From: VXNE01 sp965208745
Lineage (GTDB): Bacteria > Pseudomonadota > Gammaproteobacteria > Pseudomonadales > Azotimanducaceae
DNA length: 64,000 nucleotides
Reading direction: 5' to 3'
NCBI GenBank assembly: GCA_965208745.1
Contig: CBDBPN010000003.1
Location: 1,116,001 to 1,180,000 of the forward strand
Shown: positions 19,056 through 27,222 of the stretch, one piece after another
Layout: every line of letters begins with the position of its first letter
Numbering within the stretch: position 1 is the stretch's first letter
Notes under the pieces: generated by a model
What the model was told of the DNA's origin: nothing
What the model saw: the letters and a program-made list of their open reading frames with translations, nothing else
Database searches by the model: none
Position numbers and translations under genes: made by a program

Positions 19056-19265
19056 GGTGTGGGACTCCACGGCACTGCTCCCGGCACCGTCCGGGTTCGC
19101 CAACAGGGTCTGAACGCATGGCGCCGTCGGTGCATCGACGGGTCCGCAGACACTGCGGACCGCCGTTCCGTGAGCCAGGCGCCACGGTCCGATATGGTAA
19201 CGTAGGCCGTGGCCGTTCCGGCAGCCGGCCACGCCGATCGGCCTATCGTCACAGAGGGAGGATCC

Positions 19266-20084
19266 ATGCCGAAACGGTGTGCCCAGGCGGCGCTTGCAGC
19301 GCTCATCGCCGTATTCCTGGCGGCGTGCTCACCACCCCCTCCACCGGACGACGCCCAGGCGAAGTTCTCGGCGCCGCGCACGCCGGACGGCGACCCGGAC
19401 CTGAACGGCATCTGGCAGGCGGTCAACACCGCGCACTGGGATCTCGAGGCGCACGCGGCGCGGCAGGGACCGGCACCCATGGTCGGCGCCCTCGGCGCCA
19501 TTCCGGCGGGCCTGTCGGTGGTCGCCGGCGGCACGATTCCGTACCAGGAGGCCGCGGCCGAGCAACGCGCCGCGAACCGCGCGAACTGGCTCGCCCTCGA
19601 CCCGGCGGTCAAGTGCTACATGCCCGGCATTCCGCGGGCCGTCTACATGCCGTTCCCCTTCCAGTTCGTGCAGACGCCGGAAGCGATCCTGGTGGCCTAC
19701 GAGTTCGCGAGCACCAGCCGCGTCATTCACCTGGACCGGGCCGGGTCGGAGGCGGAACTGCCCTCCTGGATGGGCTACTCGCTCGGGCATTGGGACGGCG
19801 ACACCCTCGTCGTCGACGTCACCGCACAGGTCCCGGACACCTGGTTCGACGCGTCCGGCAACTTCCACAGCGACGCGCTGCACGTCGTCGAGCGCTATAC
19901 GCCCACCGGTCCGGACACGCTGTGGTACGAGGCCACGATCGAGGACCCCAGCGTCTTCACGCGGCCGTGGAAGATCTCCATGCCGCTCTATCGGCGGTTG
20001 GAACCGGACGCCCAGATCCTGGAATACAAGTGCGTCGAGTTCGCCGAAGAGGCGACCTACGGACACCTTTACCATCGCGAATGA
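19266..20084 (+). CDS. Lipoprotein of the 'DGDTLVV...ERYT' secreted family, unknown function
   Basis: A 272-residue lipoprotein: signal peptide with lipobox LAAC (Cys21), followed by a proline-rich linker. ATG 19266 has GAGGGAGGA just upstream. Conserved blocks are 'DPDLNGIWQAVN', 'GYSLGHWDGDTLVVDVTA', 'FHSDALHVVERYTP' and 'YEATIEDPSVFTRPWKI'. The family is abundant as paralogues in Acidobacteria and in marine gammaproteobacteria, and to my knowledge has no assigned reaction. The next gene is a paralogue, and the divergent neighbour is a TonB receptor, so a role with an imported or surface-bound compound is possible. Start and compartment are well supported; function is not. Confidence 0.7.
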   Translation: MPKRCAQAALAALIAVFLAACSPPPPPDDAQAKFSAPRTPDGDPDLNGIWQAVNTAHWDLEAHAARQGPAPMVGALGAIPAGLSVVAGGTIPYQEAAAEQRAANRANWLALDPAVKCYMPGIPRAVYMPFPFQFVQTPEAILVAYEFASTSRVIHLDRAGSEAELPSWMGYSLGHWDGDTLVVDVTAQVPDTWFDASGNFHSDALHVVERYTPTGPDTLWYEATIEDPSVFTRPWKISMPLYRRLEPDAQILEYKCVEFAEEATYGHLYHRE

Positions 20085-20100
20085 CATGAGGAGCGCCCGT

Positions 20101-21138
20101 ATGCATCAGGCCACCAGCCATCGCTCCCGCCAGGGAGCCATCGTCACCGCCTGCGTCGTCGCTGCGGCCATCGCGACCGGGGCGTCCGCGCAGGACGAGG
20201 CGCCGCGGACGTCCTGGGGGATCCCCGACCTGCAGGGTACGTGGGACTTCCGTACATTGACCCCCATGCAGCGGCCCGAGGAGTTCAAGGACCGCGCCTT
20301 CCTGACGCCCGAGGAGGCAGCCGCCTTCGAGCAGAAGGTCGCCGACGGCCGCGCCAATCCGCAAGAGCGGACGGGACAGTCGGACGTGGATGTCGGCTAC
20401 AACACCGGGTTCCTGGATCTCGGCACCGAGCTGTCCACGTCCCTGCGGACGTCCCAGATCGTCGACCCGCCGAACGGCCGGCTCCCGGCCCTCACCGACG
20501 CGGCGCGCCTGCGGTACGCGGAGTGGCGCGAGGTGTGGAGCCGCCCGCCCCAGACCGCCGCCGACCGCCCGCCCTCAACGCGCTGTCTCATCGGCTTCAA
20601 CGCCGGGCCCCCAATGACGTCGGGCGCCTACAACAACATCATGCGCCTCTTCCAGGCGCCGGGGTACGTCGCAATCCTGAACGAGATGGTCAACGAGCAC
20701 CGCATCATCCCGCTCGACGGAAGCGACCACGTGCCGGACAACGTGCGCCTCTGGAAGGGCGACTCCCGCGGTCGCTGGGACGGCGACACCCTGGTCGTGG
20801 AGACGGTGAACTTCACGCCGCACACCACCCACAGCGGCAGCGGCATGAACATGCACCTGACCGAACGCTTCACCCGCATCGACGACGACACGCTCCGCTA
20901 CGAGTACACCGTGGACGACCCGGAGATGTTCGAGGCGCCGTGGTCGGTGGAGACCGACATGCGGCTGACCGGCGACGATGTCTACGAGTACGCCTGCCAC
21001 GAGGGCAACTACGCCATGCGCCTGATGCTCTCGGGCGCCCGGCGGCAGGAACAGCAAGGCGTCGACGACGACACCTGGCTGCCGAGCTGGTACAAGTGGA
21101 TGCCGAAGAAGGAGGATTTGGCGGGCGGGGAGGAGTAG
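20101..21138 (+). CDS. Secreted paralogue of the preceding lipoprotein family, unknown function
   Basis: A 345-residue secreted protein with signal peptide ending 'GASAQDEAPRTSWG'. ATG 20101 is preferred over ATG 20086 because the latter overlaps the GAGGAG-type ribosome site. The body repeats the blocks of the upstream lipoprotein: 'IPDLQGTWDF', 'GRWDGDTLVVETVNF', 'HLTERFTRIDDDTLRYEYTVDDPEMFEAPW'. It is longer, with an extra N-terminal region ('EEFKDRAFLTPEEAAAFEQ'), and ends with 'YEYACHEGNYAMRLMLSGAR'. Only 16 nt separate it from the upstream gene, so the two form an operon. The C-terminal 'ACHEGNY' is a conserved feature of this group. No reaction is known to me. Confidence 0.7.
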   Translation: MHQATSHRSRQGAIVTACVVAAAIATGASAQDEAPRTSWGIPDLQGTWDFRTLTPMQRPEEFKDRAFLTPEEAAAFEQKVADGRANPQERTGQSDVDVGYNTGFLDLGTELSTSLRTSQIVDPPNGRLPALTDAARLRYAEWREVWSRPPQTAADRPPSTRCLIGFNAGPPMTSGAYNNIMRLFQAPGYVAILNEMVNEHRIIPLDGSDHVPDNVRLWKGDSRGRWDGDTLVVETVNFTPHTTHSGSGMNMHLTERFTRIDDDTLRYEYTVDDPEMFEAPWSVETDMRLTGDDVYEYACHEGNYAMRLMLSGARRQEQQGVDDDTWLPSWYKWMPKKEDLAGGEE

Positions 21139-21278
21139 CACCTCCGGACAGCCCCACGCCCTCACGGATCCGCACCGGCGGCGTGCGCCACCGCGAACGC
21201 GCTGCAACGCCTCGCGGCACAGCCGCTTGAGGCCGTCGACAACACCGAGCGCGATTGTCAGCGCTTCCCGACAGGAGT

Positions 21279-21294
21279 ACGCTCTTAAGAGCGT
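21279..21294. promoter_or_regulatory. 16-bp perfect palindrome upstream of HipBA-type pair
   Basis: The sequence acgctcttaagagcgt is its own reverse complement. It lies 32 bp before the ATG of the HTH gene, where a self-repressing HipB-like protein would be expected to bind. The region between it and the ATG is locally AT-rich. Operator function is inferred from place and symmetry only. Confidence 0.5.
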
Positions 21295-21325
21295 GCTATG
21301 CCATTTATACGGCGCTTAACCACAC

Positions 21326-21667
21326 ATGACTGCCAGAAACACCCTTACAACCGCGCCCCCATACGCCGTCGAGCATGCCTTGAAGCGGCTGGGGGCCAAC
21401 CTCCGCGCCGCAAGGTTGCGCAGGAACCTGACGATCCAGAGCGTCGCCGACAAGATTGGCACGGGTCCACGCCCCGTGTCCGACGCCGAGAAGGGCAAGC
21501 CATCGACGGGCGTAGCCGTCTACGTCGCCTTGCTCTGGACGTACAACCTGCTGGACGGCCTGGAAGACGTTGCCGATCCCGCCCTCGACCATGAGGGACT
21601 GGCCTTGAGCTTTCGTCGGGAGCGTGCTCGGGGCCGCAAAACGGAACGCCTGGACGATGACTTCTGA
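21326..21667 (+). CDS. hipB: XRE-family HTH protein, HipB-like antitoxin
   Basis: A 113-residue protein. The middle is an XRE helix-turn-helix: 'ALKRLGANLRAARLRRNLTIQSVADKIGTGPRPVSDAEKGKPSTGVAVYVALLWTY' read in blocks, with the recognition helix around residues 40-55. The C-terminal tail is basic, ending in 'TERLDDDF'. It precedes a HipA-type kinase by 9 nt, the classical order antitoxin then toxin. A perfect 16-bp palindrome lies 32 bp upstream. It should bind the operator and the kinase. The 'GTGPRPVSDAEKG' turn is unusual compared with E. coli HipB, so this is the shorter HipBA variant. Confidence 0.8.
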   Translation: MTARNTLTTAPPYAVEHALKRLGANLRAARLRRNLTIQSVADKIGTGPRPVSDAEKGKPSTGVAVYVALLWTYNLLDGLEDVADPALDHEGLALSFRRERARGRKTERLDDDF

Positions 21668-21676
21668 CGTCGCCGC

Positions 21677-22945
21677 ATGAACGGAGAGTGCTTCGTTTAC
21701 ATCGTCCTGCCCGGCGACACCGGGTTCACGACCGCCGGGCGGTTCGTGCTGAGCGCCGACCGGCAGGGTTTGCCAACAGGCCGGTTCGTCTATGGGCGAA
21801 GTTACCTGGCCCGTCCAGAGGCAGTCCCCATCGATCCCATTGAACTCGGGCTCACCACGGAGAGCTTCGAAACTCGGCGGCTCCATGGGGTTTTCGGCGC
21901 GCTCCGCGATGCGGGGCCGGACTACTGGGGCCGGCTGGTGATCGAAAGGCACTCCGGCGCAACGGCGCTCGGCGAACTCGACTATCTGTTGTACTCGCCC
22001 GAGGATCGCGCCGGCGCGCTGAGCTTCGGTTTGCATCGGGCGCCACCCGCCCCGCGCAGAGCATTCTCCCGAACGCTGGATCTCGCGGAACTACAGCGTC
22101 TGGCGGATGCCATCATCGGCGACAAGGAACTGCCGCTCGATCCCGATTCCGAGCACGTCAAGGAGTTGCTGCTCGCCGGCACCTCCATGGGCGGAGCGCG
22201 GCCCAAGGCCGTCGTCCTCGACGGCGACGACCTGTGGATTGCGAAGTTCAACCGGCCGGACGACAGATGGAATCACGCACGGGTCGAGCACGCGATGCTG
22301 TTGCTGGCGCGCGAGTGCGGGTTGGAGACCGCGGAAAGTCGGGTCGAGACGGTCGGCGACCGCGACGTCCTGCTCGTAAGGCGTTTCGACCGCGCAAGGG
22401 CCGACGTCGGATTTCGGCGCGCACGGTACTTGAGTGCGCTGACTCTGTTGCGCGCGGAAGACACGCATCATGACCGGGCCAAGTGGTCCTACGTCCTGCT
22501 CGCGGAGGAACTGCGCCGCGTTTCGGCGCGACCGCAACAGGATGCACGGGAGTTGTTTCGTCGCATGTGCTTCAACGCGCTGATCTCCAATACCGACGAT
22601 CACCCCCGCAACCACGCCGTCATCGCGATGGACACCGACTGGCGCCTCTCTCCCGCGTACGACCTGACGCCTTCCACCCCGGTGAGCAACGAGCGACGCG
22701 ACCTTGCGCTTGTCTGCGGCGACCTGGGCCGCTACGCCCACGTCGACAACCTGCTCTCCCAACATTCCCGATTCTTGATCGACCGCGCGGCTGCCGAGGC
22801 GACGGTCAGAGTGATGGAACAAACGGTGCGCAACCGGTGGTACGCCATTGCCAGAGCGCAGGGAGTCACGGAAAGAGATTGCGAGAGGACTTCGCGCGCG
22901 TTCGCCTATCCGGGATTCCGGCTTCTGCTACCGAAGCGGGAGTGA
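21677..22945 (+). CDS. hipA: HipA-family serine/threonine kinase toxin
   Basis: A 422-residue HipA-like kinase. The N-terminal subdomain has 'GRSYLARPEAVPIDP', then the Gly-rich P-loop 'GTSMGGARPKAVV', the ATP-lysine strand 'LWIAKFNRPDD', the catalytic 'CFNALISNTDDHPRNHAVI' (D for catalysis, N for Mg) and the 'LSPAYDLTPS' activation segment. All the essential kinase residues are present, so it is probably active. HipA toxins phosphorylate aminoacyl-tRNA synthetases such as GltX and induce dormancy; the target here is not known. It ends 4 nt from the convergent PQQ dehydrogenase stop. Confidence 0.88.
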   Translation: MNGECFVYIVLPGDTGFTTAGRFVLSADRQGLPTGRFVYGRSYLARPEAVPIDPIELGLTTESFETRRLHGVFGALRDAGPDYWGRLVIERHSGATALGELDYLLYSPEDRAGALSFGLHRAPPAPRRAFSRTLDLAELQRLADAIIGDKELPLDPDSEHVKELLLAGTSMGGARPKAVVLDGDDLWIAKFNRPDDRWNHARVEHAMLLLARECGLETAESRVETVGDRDVLLVRRFDRARADVGFRRARYLSALTLLRAEDTHHDRAKWSYVLLAEELRRVSARPQQDARELFRRMCFNALISNTDDHPRNHAVIAMDTDWRLSPAYDLTPSTPVSNERRDLALVCGDLGRYAHVDNLLSQHSRFLIDRAAAEATVRVMEQTVRNRWYAIARAQGVTERDCERTSRAFAYPGFRLLLPKRE

Positions 22946-22949
22946 GCGC

Positions 22950-25130
22950 CTATCGGTCAAGCTGGACCGCAGCCGATGAGGTCGCGGTCTCCCGCGAGAC
23001 CAGCGCCCGCGAGATCACGTACTGCCGGATGAGTTCCGCGTCCTCGGGCGTCAGCACGTCCGCGTAGCCCATCATCCCCTCGTCGCGGAGCATGCCGCCG
23101 AGGACGATGGCCGGGAACTGCGCGTGTGTCTCGGCCGTCATCATCTTGAGGTCGGCCATGAGCGGCTCCAGCGTGCTGTCGCCGTGGCACCACATGCATG
23201 CCTCGTGGTACAGCGCGCTGCCACGCTCGACCTGCTCGACGCTGGCTGTGAGCGGCGGAGGTTCCGGGATGTCGCGCGGGCGTTCCGGCGGCGCCGGCCA
23301 CGCCGCGGCGCCATCGAGGGCGAACACCAGCAGGCTGCCGAAGTTCTCGTGCCGGTTCGTGGCGGACGCCAGGATCGCGACGTACTGCGTGCCGTCGACC
23401 GCGTAGGAGATGGGGGGCGCGCTGATCGCGCCGTACGTCTCGAACTCCCAGAGGCGTGACCCGTCGTGCGCGTCGTACGCGACGAACGGGCCCATCTCGC
23501 CCCCCTGAAAGACCAGACCGCCGGCCGTGGCGAGCACGCCGCCGTTGTTCCAGGTCGGGTTGTCGGTGGACCAGAGCGTCTCGCCGGTGAGCGGGTCGAA
23601 GGCCTTGAGGCGCCCGGTCGTGTCCGGCACCGGTCCCGCTGCTTCCACGGCATGCTCGCGCGGCCCGCCCACGCGCACGCCGACGCTCATGCCGACCTCG
23701 TTCAGCTTGAAGACGCCCGTCCGCACGAACTCCTCCGGCAGCGAGAAGAAGAACGGCGCCTCCTGTGTCGGGATGTACATCACTCCCTGGCGGGGATCGA
23801 ACGACATCGCATGCCAGTTGTGGCCGCCGACAGCGCCCGGCAGGATCCATTTCGGGTCCTCGTCGTAGTACATGTCCGGGTTCTCGACGGGCCGGCCCGT
23901 CTCCAGGTCCACGTGCGTCGCCCAGTTGACGGGTCCGTAGGGATGCGCACGCAACAGGGCGCCGTCCTCCCGGTCGATCACGTAGAAGAAACCGTTCTTC
24001 GGCGCCTGCAGCAGCACCTTGCGGTCGACGTCGTCCACGCGCAGGTCGGCCAGCACCATGTCCTGCGTAGCCGTGTAGTCCCAGTTGTCGCCGGGCGTCG
24101 TCTGGTAGTACCAGTTCATCGCGCCAGTATCGGCATCCACGGCGACGATCGATGCGAGGAACAGGTTGTCCCCGCCGCCCGGCGAGCGGATCGCGCGGGG
24201 CCAGGGCATGCCGTTTCCGACACCCAGGTAGACCTGGTCGAACTCGGGATCGTAGACGATCGAGTGCCACACGGTGCCGCCGCCGCCGTATTCCCACCAT
24301 TGCCCCGACCACGTCCCGGCCGCCTGCTCCATCTCCGGGTGCTCGAACGGCAGGGACGGGTCGCCCGGCACGGTGAAGAAGCGCCAGACCTCCTCGCCGG
24401 TCTCGGCGTCCCACGCGCTGGCATAACCGCGCACGCCGAATTCGGAGCTGCTCTGGCCGATGTAGACCTTGCCGCCGCCGACGCGGGGCGCCCCGGTGAT
24501 CGTCGTCGGCACCCGACTCGACGGGTCGCCCGTATACGCTTCCCAGACGTGCTCGCCGGTGGCCGCGTCCAGGGCGATGAGGCGCGCGTCGAAGGCCGCC
24601 AGGTAGATGCGGTCGCCGTAGTAGGCCACGCCGCGGTTGACGGGACCGCCACAGCAGGCGTAACGGACCAGGTCGGGATCGATCTCGGGGTCGAACTTCC
24701 ATAGTTCCGCCCCCGTTTTCGCATCGAGCGCGTACGTAACGCCCCATGGGTCCGCCACGTAGACGACGCCGTCCACCATGATCGGGCTGCCCTGCACGCG
24801 GTGACGCACGCCGAGATCCTTCGACCACGCGAGCCCGAGCCGCGAGACCGTCTGGCGGTCGATCTGCGTCAACGGCGAGAAGCGCTGTTCCTCGAAGGAG
24901 CGCCCGTAGGTGAGCCATGACCCCGGCTCCTCGCGCAACGCCCGCACGATGCGTAGGTCGTCGACCGTCGCGCCTGCCGGGGCCGCGTCGGACGCGGGCT
25001 GCCGGGACATCGGAAACGGTGCGCCTTCGCGGAAGAAGAGGACCCACACCGTGCCCAGCACGACCGCCAGGAAGACCGCCAGCCACGCGGTGGAGATGCC
25101 CGTCTGCTTCGATCGGCGCGATCCGTACAT
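22950..25130 (-). CDS. PQQ-dependent alcohol-type dehydrogenase with C-terminal cytochrome c
   Basis: A 726-residue quinohaemoprotein. A basic N-terminus and one membrane helix (residues ~12-32) act as an anchor or uncleaved signal. The eight-bladed propeller follows, with repeated W-motifs ('DAKTGAELWKFD', 'DAATGEHVWEAYTG', 'DPLTGETLWSTDNPTW'). A vicinal Cys-Cys in 'YACCGGPVNRGVAYYGD' is the conserved disulfide over PQQ. At ~644 the haem c site 'CMWCHG' begins a short cytochrome domain with 'MMGYADVLTPEDAELI' giving a Met ligand. It oxidises an alcohol or sugar in the periplasm and passes electrons to the chain. A DUF6152 protein gene lies 26 nt upstream on the same strand. Confidence 0.9.
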   Translation of the reverse strand: MYGSRRSKQTGISTAWLAVFLAVVLGTVWVLFFREGAPFPMSRQPASDAAPAGATVDDLRIVRALREEPGSWLTYGRSFEEQRFSPLTQIDRQTVSRLGLAWSKDLGVRHRVQGSPIMVDGVVYVADPWGVTYALDAKTGAELWKFDPEIDPDLVRYACCGGPVNRGVAYYGDRIYLAAFDARLIALDAATGEHVWEAYTGDPSSRVPTTITGAPRVGGGKVYIGQSSSEFGVRGYASAWDAETGEEVWRFFTVPGDPSLPFEHPEMEQAAGTWSGQWWEYGGGGTVWHSIVYDPEFDQVYLGVGNGMPWPRAIRSPGGGDNLFLASIVAVDADTGAMNWYYQTTPGDNWDYTATQDMVLADLRVDDVDRKVLLQAPKNGFFYVIDREDGALLRAHPYGPVNWATHVDLETGRPVENPDMYYDEDPKWILPGAVGGHNWHAMSFDPRQGVMYIPTQEAPFFFSLPEEFVRTGVFKLNEVGMSVGVRVGGPREHAVEAAGPVPDTTGRLKAFDPLTGETLWSTDNPTWNNGGVLATAGGLVFQGGEMGPFVAYDAHDGSRLWEFETYGAISAPPISYAVDGTQYVAILASATNRHENFGSLLVFALDGAAAWPAPPERPRDIPEPPPLTASVEQVERGSALYHEACMWCHGDSTLEPLMADLKMMTAETHAQFPAIVLGGMLRDEGMMGYADVLTPEDAELIRQYVISRALVSRETATSSAAVQLDR

Positions 25131-25156
25131 GGGAAAAGTCTCCCGTCGGCGACCGG

Positions 25157-25621
25157 TTACTGGGGCAGGTTCGTTTCCCCGTCCCGCGCCGGTTCGGTCG
25201 GGTCCGCTCCGTCACGCGGCGCGCCCGTGCCGGACGAACCCATGAAGAGCCGCGTCCCGTCCGGGAACGTGATGTCGCGTCCGCTCCCCCAGCACATCGG
25301 GTTGCAGACCTGGTCCTTGCTCTGGTAGCCGCGCACGACCACCTCCGTGCCCGCCGCCAGGATGGTGCGCGTGAGTCCCCTGCGCAGCAACGTGTTCGGC
25401 GTGCCGGCCTCGAGCATCCAGTCTTCGGTCGACCCGTCCTCCATGTCCATGCGCACGTGCACCCAGGCATGCGGATTGATCCACTCGACGCGAGTCACGG
25501 TGCCCGTCACCTGGATCGGCAGGTTGGCGTCGAACTCGGCGGAGAAGGCGTGATGGCCCGCCGCACCCGTCGGAAGGAGGAGCGCCGCCACCAGCGCCCA
25601 CCCACGGATATTCGATGTCAT
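25157..25621 (-). CDS. DUF6152 family secreted protein
   Basis: A 154-residue exported protein, read from ATG 25621. The signal peptide ends near 'TGAAGHHAFSAEFD'; the 'HHAFSAEFD' block plus 'GTVTRVEWINPHAWVHV' and 'CNPMCWGSGRDITFPDG' define DUF6152. The fold is a small OB-like beta barrel. The family often accompanies PQQ dehydrogenases and the 'DGDTLVV' secreted family; here it is directly upstream of a PQQ enzyme, so a periplasmic accessory role is plausible. The Cys pair in 'CNPMCW' could bind a metal or form a disulfide. Longer readings of this frame reach into a divergent gene and are rejected. Confidence 0.8.
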   Translation of the reverse strand: MTSNIRGWALVAALLLPTGAAGHHAFSAEFDANLPIQVTGTVTRVEWINPHAWVHVRMDMEDGSTEDWMLEAGTPNTLLRRGLTRTILAAGTEVVVRGYQSKDQVCNPMCWGSGRDITFPDGTRLFMGSSGTGAPRDGADPTEPARDGETNLPQ

Positions 25622-25720
25622 CGTCGCCCCTGCTTCGGCTTGCACACCGGAGATTGTATCCAAGGTTTCCCGACGGGCAGGGGTAGCATCGGGCCGCGTG
25701 ACCCACCAGGAGTTCCCCTC

Positions 25721-26464
25721 ATGGCCACGACGCTGGACCACCTCCCCGTCGAGCGCGGGATGCGCATGCGCGGCCTCTCCATGACCCGCCTGGAGACGTT
25801 CGCGGATGCCGCCTTCGCGTTTGCGGTGACCCTGCTGGTCATCTCGGTGGACGACCTGCCCGAGACCTTCGAGGAGCTCGAGATCGCGATCAAGAGCATC
25901 CCCGTGTTCCTGTGCTCCGCGGCCCAGGTGTTCGCCTGCTGGATCGCGCACCGTAACTGGAGCCGCGTCTACGGGCTGGACAACGGCATCGCCGTGCTGT
26001 TGACGCTACTGCTCGTCCTGGGCCTGCTCGTCATGGTCTTCCCGTTGCGGATCGTCTACGCGTTCGGCGTGGCCGACCTGAGCGACGACTGGATACCTCC
26101 GCCGTTCGTGCTCGACCCGGTGACCTGGGCCGAGCAGCTGACCCTGGTGTTCGTCACCTACGGCATCTCCTGGGCGTGGCTCGCCGGCGTCATCGTCGCG
26201 ATGTTCGCTTACGTCCTGGCGCGAAGCCGCGCGCTCAAGCTGAACGCGGCCGAACGGAGGAACGCGGTGATCTTCGTCGCGATGTACGGGGTCATCGCCC
26301 TCTCGGGCGTGTCGTCGGTCACGCTGGCCCTGGCGCTCCCGCATGACCTGCTGCACCTGGCGGGCTACCAGTACTTCCTGTTGCTCCCCCTGCCTGTAAT
26401 CGCCTTCGTACTGCGGGCACGGGAGCGGAGGTCGCTGCGCGCCGCGTCCGTCCCAGGGGCGTAA
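25721..26464 (+). CDS. TMEM175/DUF1211-like membrane protein
   Basis: A 247-residue membrane protein with about six hydrophobic helices. Helix 1 holds the TMEM175 signature 'RLETFADAAFAFAVTLLV' (R-x3-F-x-D). The helix-2/3 segment 'FACWIAHRNWSRV' also matches the family's 'W..H...f'. AGGAG at 25708 fits ATG 25721. Bacterial TMEM175 proteins are potassium-selective channels without the usual P-loop. Only one 'RxxxFxD' repeat is seen, so it should act as a tetramer. It diverges from the DUF6152 gene by 99 bp, which must hold promoters for both. Confidence 0.8.
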   Translation: MATTLDHLPVERGMRMRGLSMTRLETFADAAFAFAVTLLVISVDDLPETFEELEIAIKSIPVFLCSAAQVFACWIAHRNWSRVYGLDNGIAVLLTLLLVLGLLVMVFPLRIVYAFGVADLSDDWIPPPFVLDPVTWAEQLTLVFVTYGISWAWLAGVIVAMFAYVLARSRALKLNAAERRNAVIFVAMYGVIALSGVSSVTLALALPHDLLHLAGYQYFLLLPLPVIAFVLRARERRSLRAASVPGA

Positions 26465-26494
26465 CGGCTGCAGGGAGCGGTTACGACCGCGGGA

Positions 26495-27208
26495 TCACGC
26501 CGCAGCGCCCTCCCCGGCGAGCGCCAGGAAATCGGCCGCGAGACGGGGTCCGGCGCCTTCGTCCTCGTGCTTGAAGAAAGCGAAGCCGCGGCTCGCGCCC
26601 GTCGCGTGGGCGCGCGCGATCCACTCGCGCAGGGCCTCGTCGTCGTAGCCCGGCCGCCGCAGCCGGAAGTAGAGCCAGTCCGTGGTGGCGAGGAACCCGG
26701 GCTTGGGAAGCTTCGCGTCGTCCGACACGCAGAGCGCGGCGCCGTGCTTGCGCAGGATGTCCGCCACCTCCTCGTCGAACCAGGACGCGTGGCGGAACTC
26801 CACGGCCGCCGGAAGTTCGCGCGGCCACGTGGCCAGGAACGCATCGAGCCGCTCCGCGCCCTTGCGCAGGAACGGGGGTAGCTGGAAGAGCACGCAGCCG
26901 AGCTTGTCCTCGAGCTTCGCGACCCGGGACGCGAGGAAGCCGACCGCGTCGTCGGCGTCCTCCAGCTTCGCGTGGTGGGTGATCCGGCGGGACGCCTTGA
27001 TGACGAACCTGAACCCGGCCGGGACCGCCTCCGCCCACCCCTCGAGCACGTGGCTGCGGGGCATGCGGTAGAAGGTGTTGTTGATTTCCACCGCCGGGAG
27101 CCGGCCGGCGTAGAACGACAGCATCTCGGCGGCCGCGAGGTCTTCCGGGTAGAAGACCCCCTTCCACTCCTTGTAGCTGTAGCCGCTGGTGCCGGCGAGC
27201 CACTCCAC
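26495..27208 (-). CDS. DUF72 family protein
   Basis: A 237-residue TIM-barrel-like DUF72 (YecE) protein. It begins 'WLAGTSGYSYKEWKGVFYP' with the family's 'G(T/C)SGw.y..W.g.FYP', then 'VEINNTFYRMP' and 'VEFRHASWFDEEV', and ends with the 'AYFYFNND'-like region replaced by 'GFAFFKHEDEGAGP'. The function of the family is not established. It starts 14 nt after the UGSC selenoprotein stop, at the end of a minus-strand gene run. The final 'ALAGEGAAA' shows nothing special. Convergent with the TMEM175-like gene. Confidence 0.85.
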   Translation of the reverse strand: MEWLAGTSGYSYKEWKGVFYPEDLAAAEMLSFYAGRLPAVEINNTFYRMPRSHVLEGWAEAVPAGFRFVIKASRRITHHAKLEDADDAVGFLASRVAKLEDKLGCVLFQLPPFLRKGAERLDAFLATWPRELPAAVEFRHASWFDEEVADILRKHGAALCVSDDAKLPKPGFLATTDWLYFRLRRPGYDDEALREWIARAHATGASRGFAFFKHEDEGAGPRLAADFLALAGEGAAA

Positions 27209-27222
27209 GGCGCGGATTTCCC

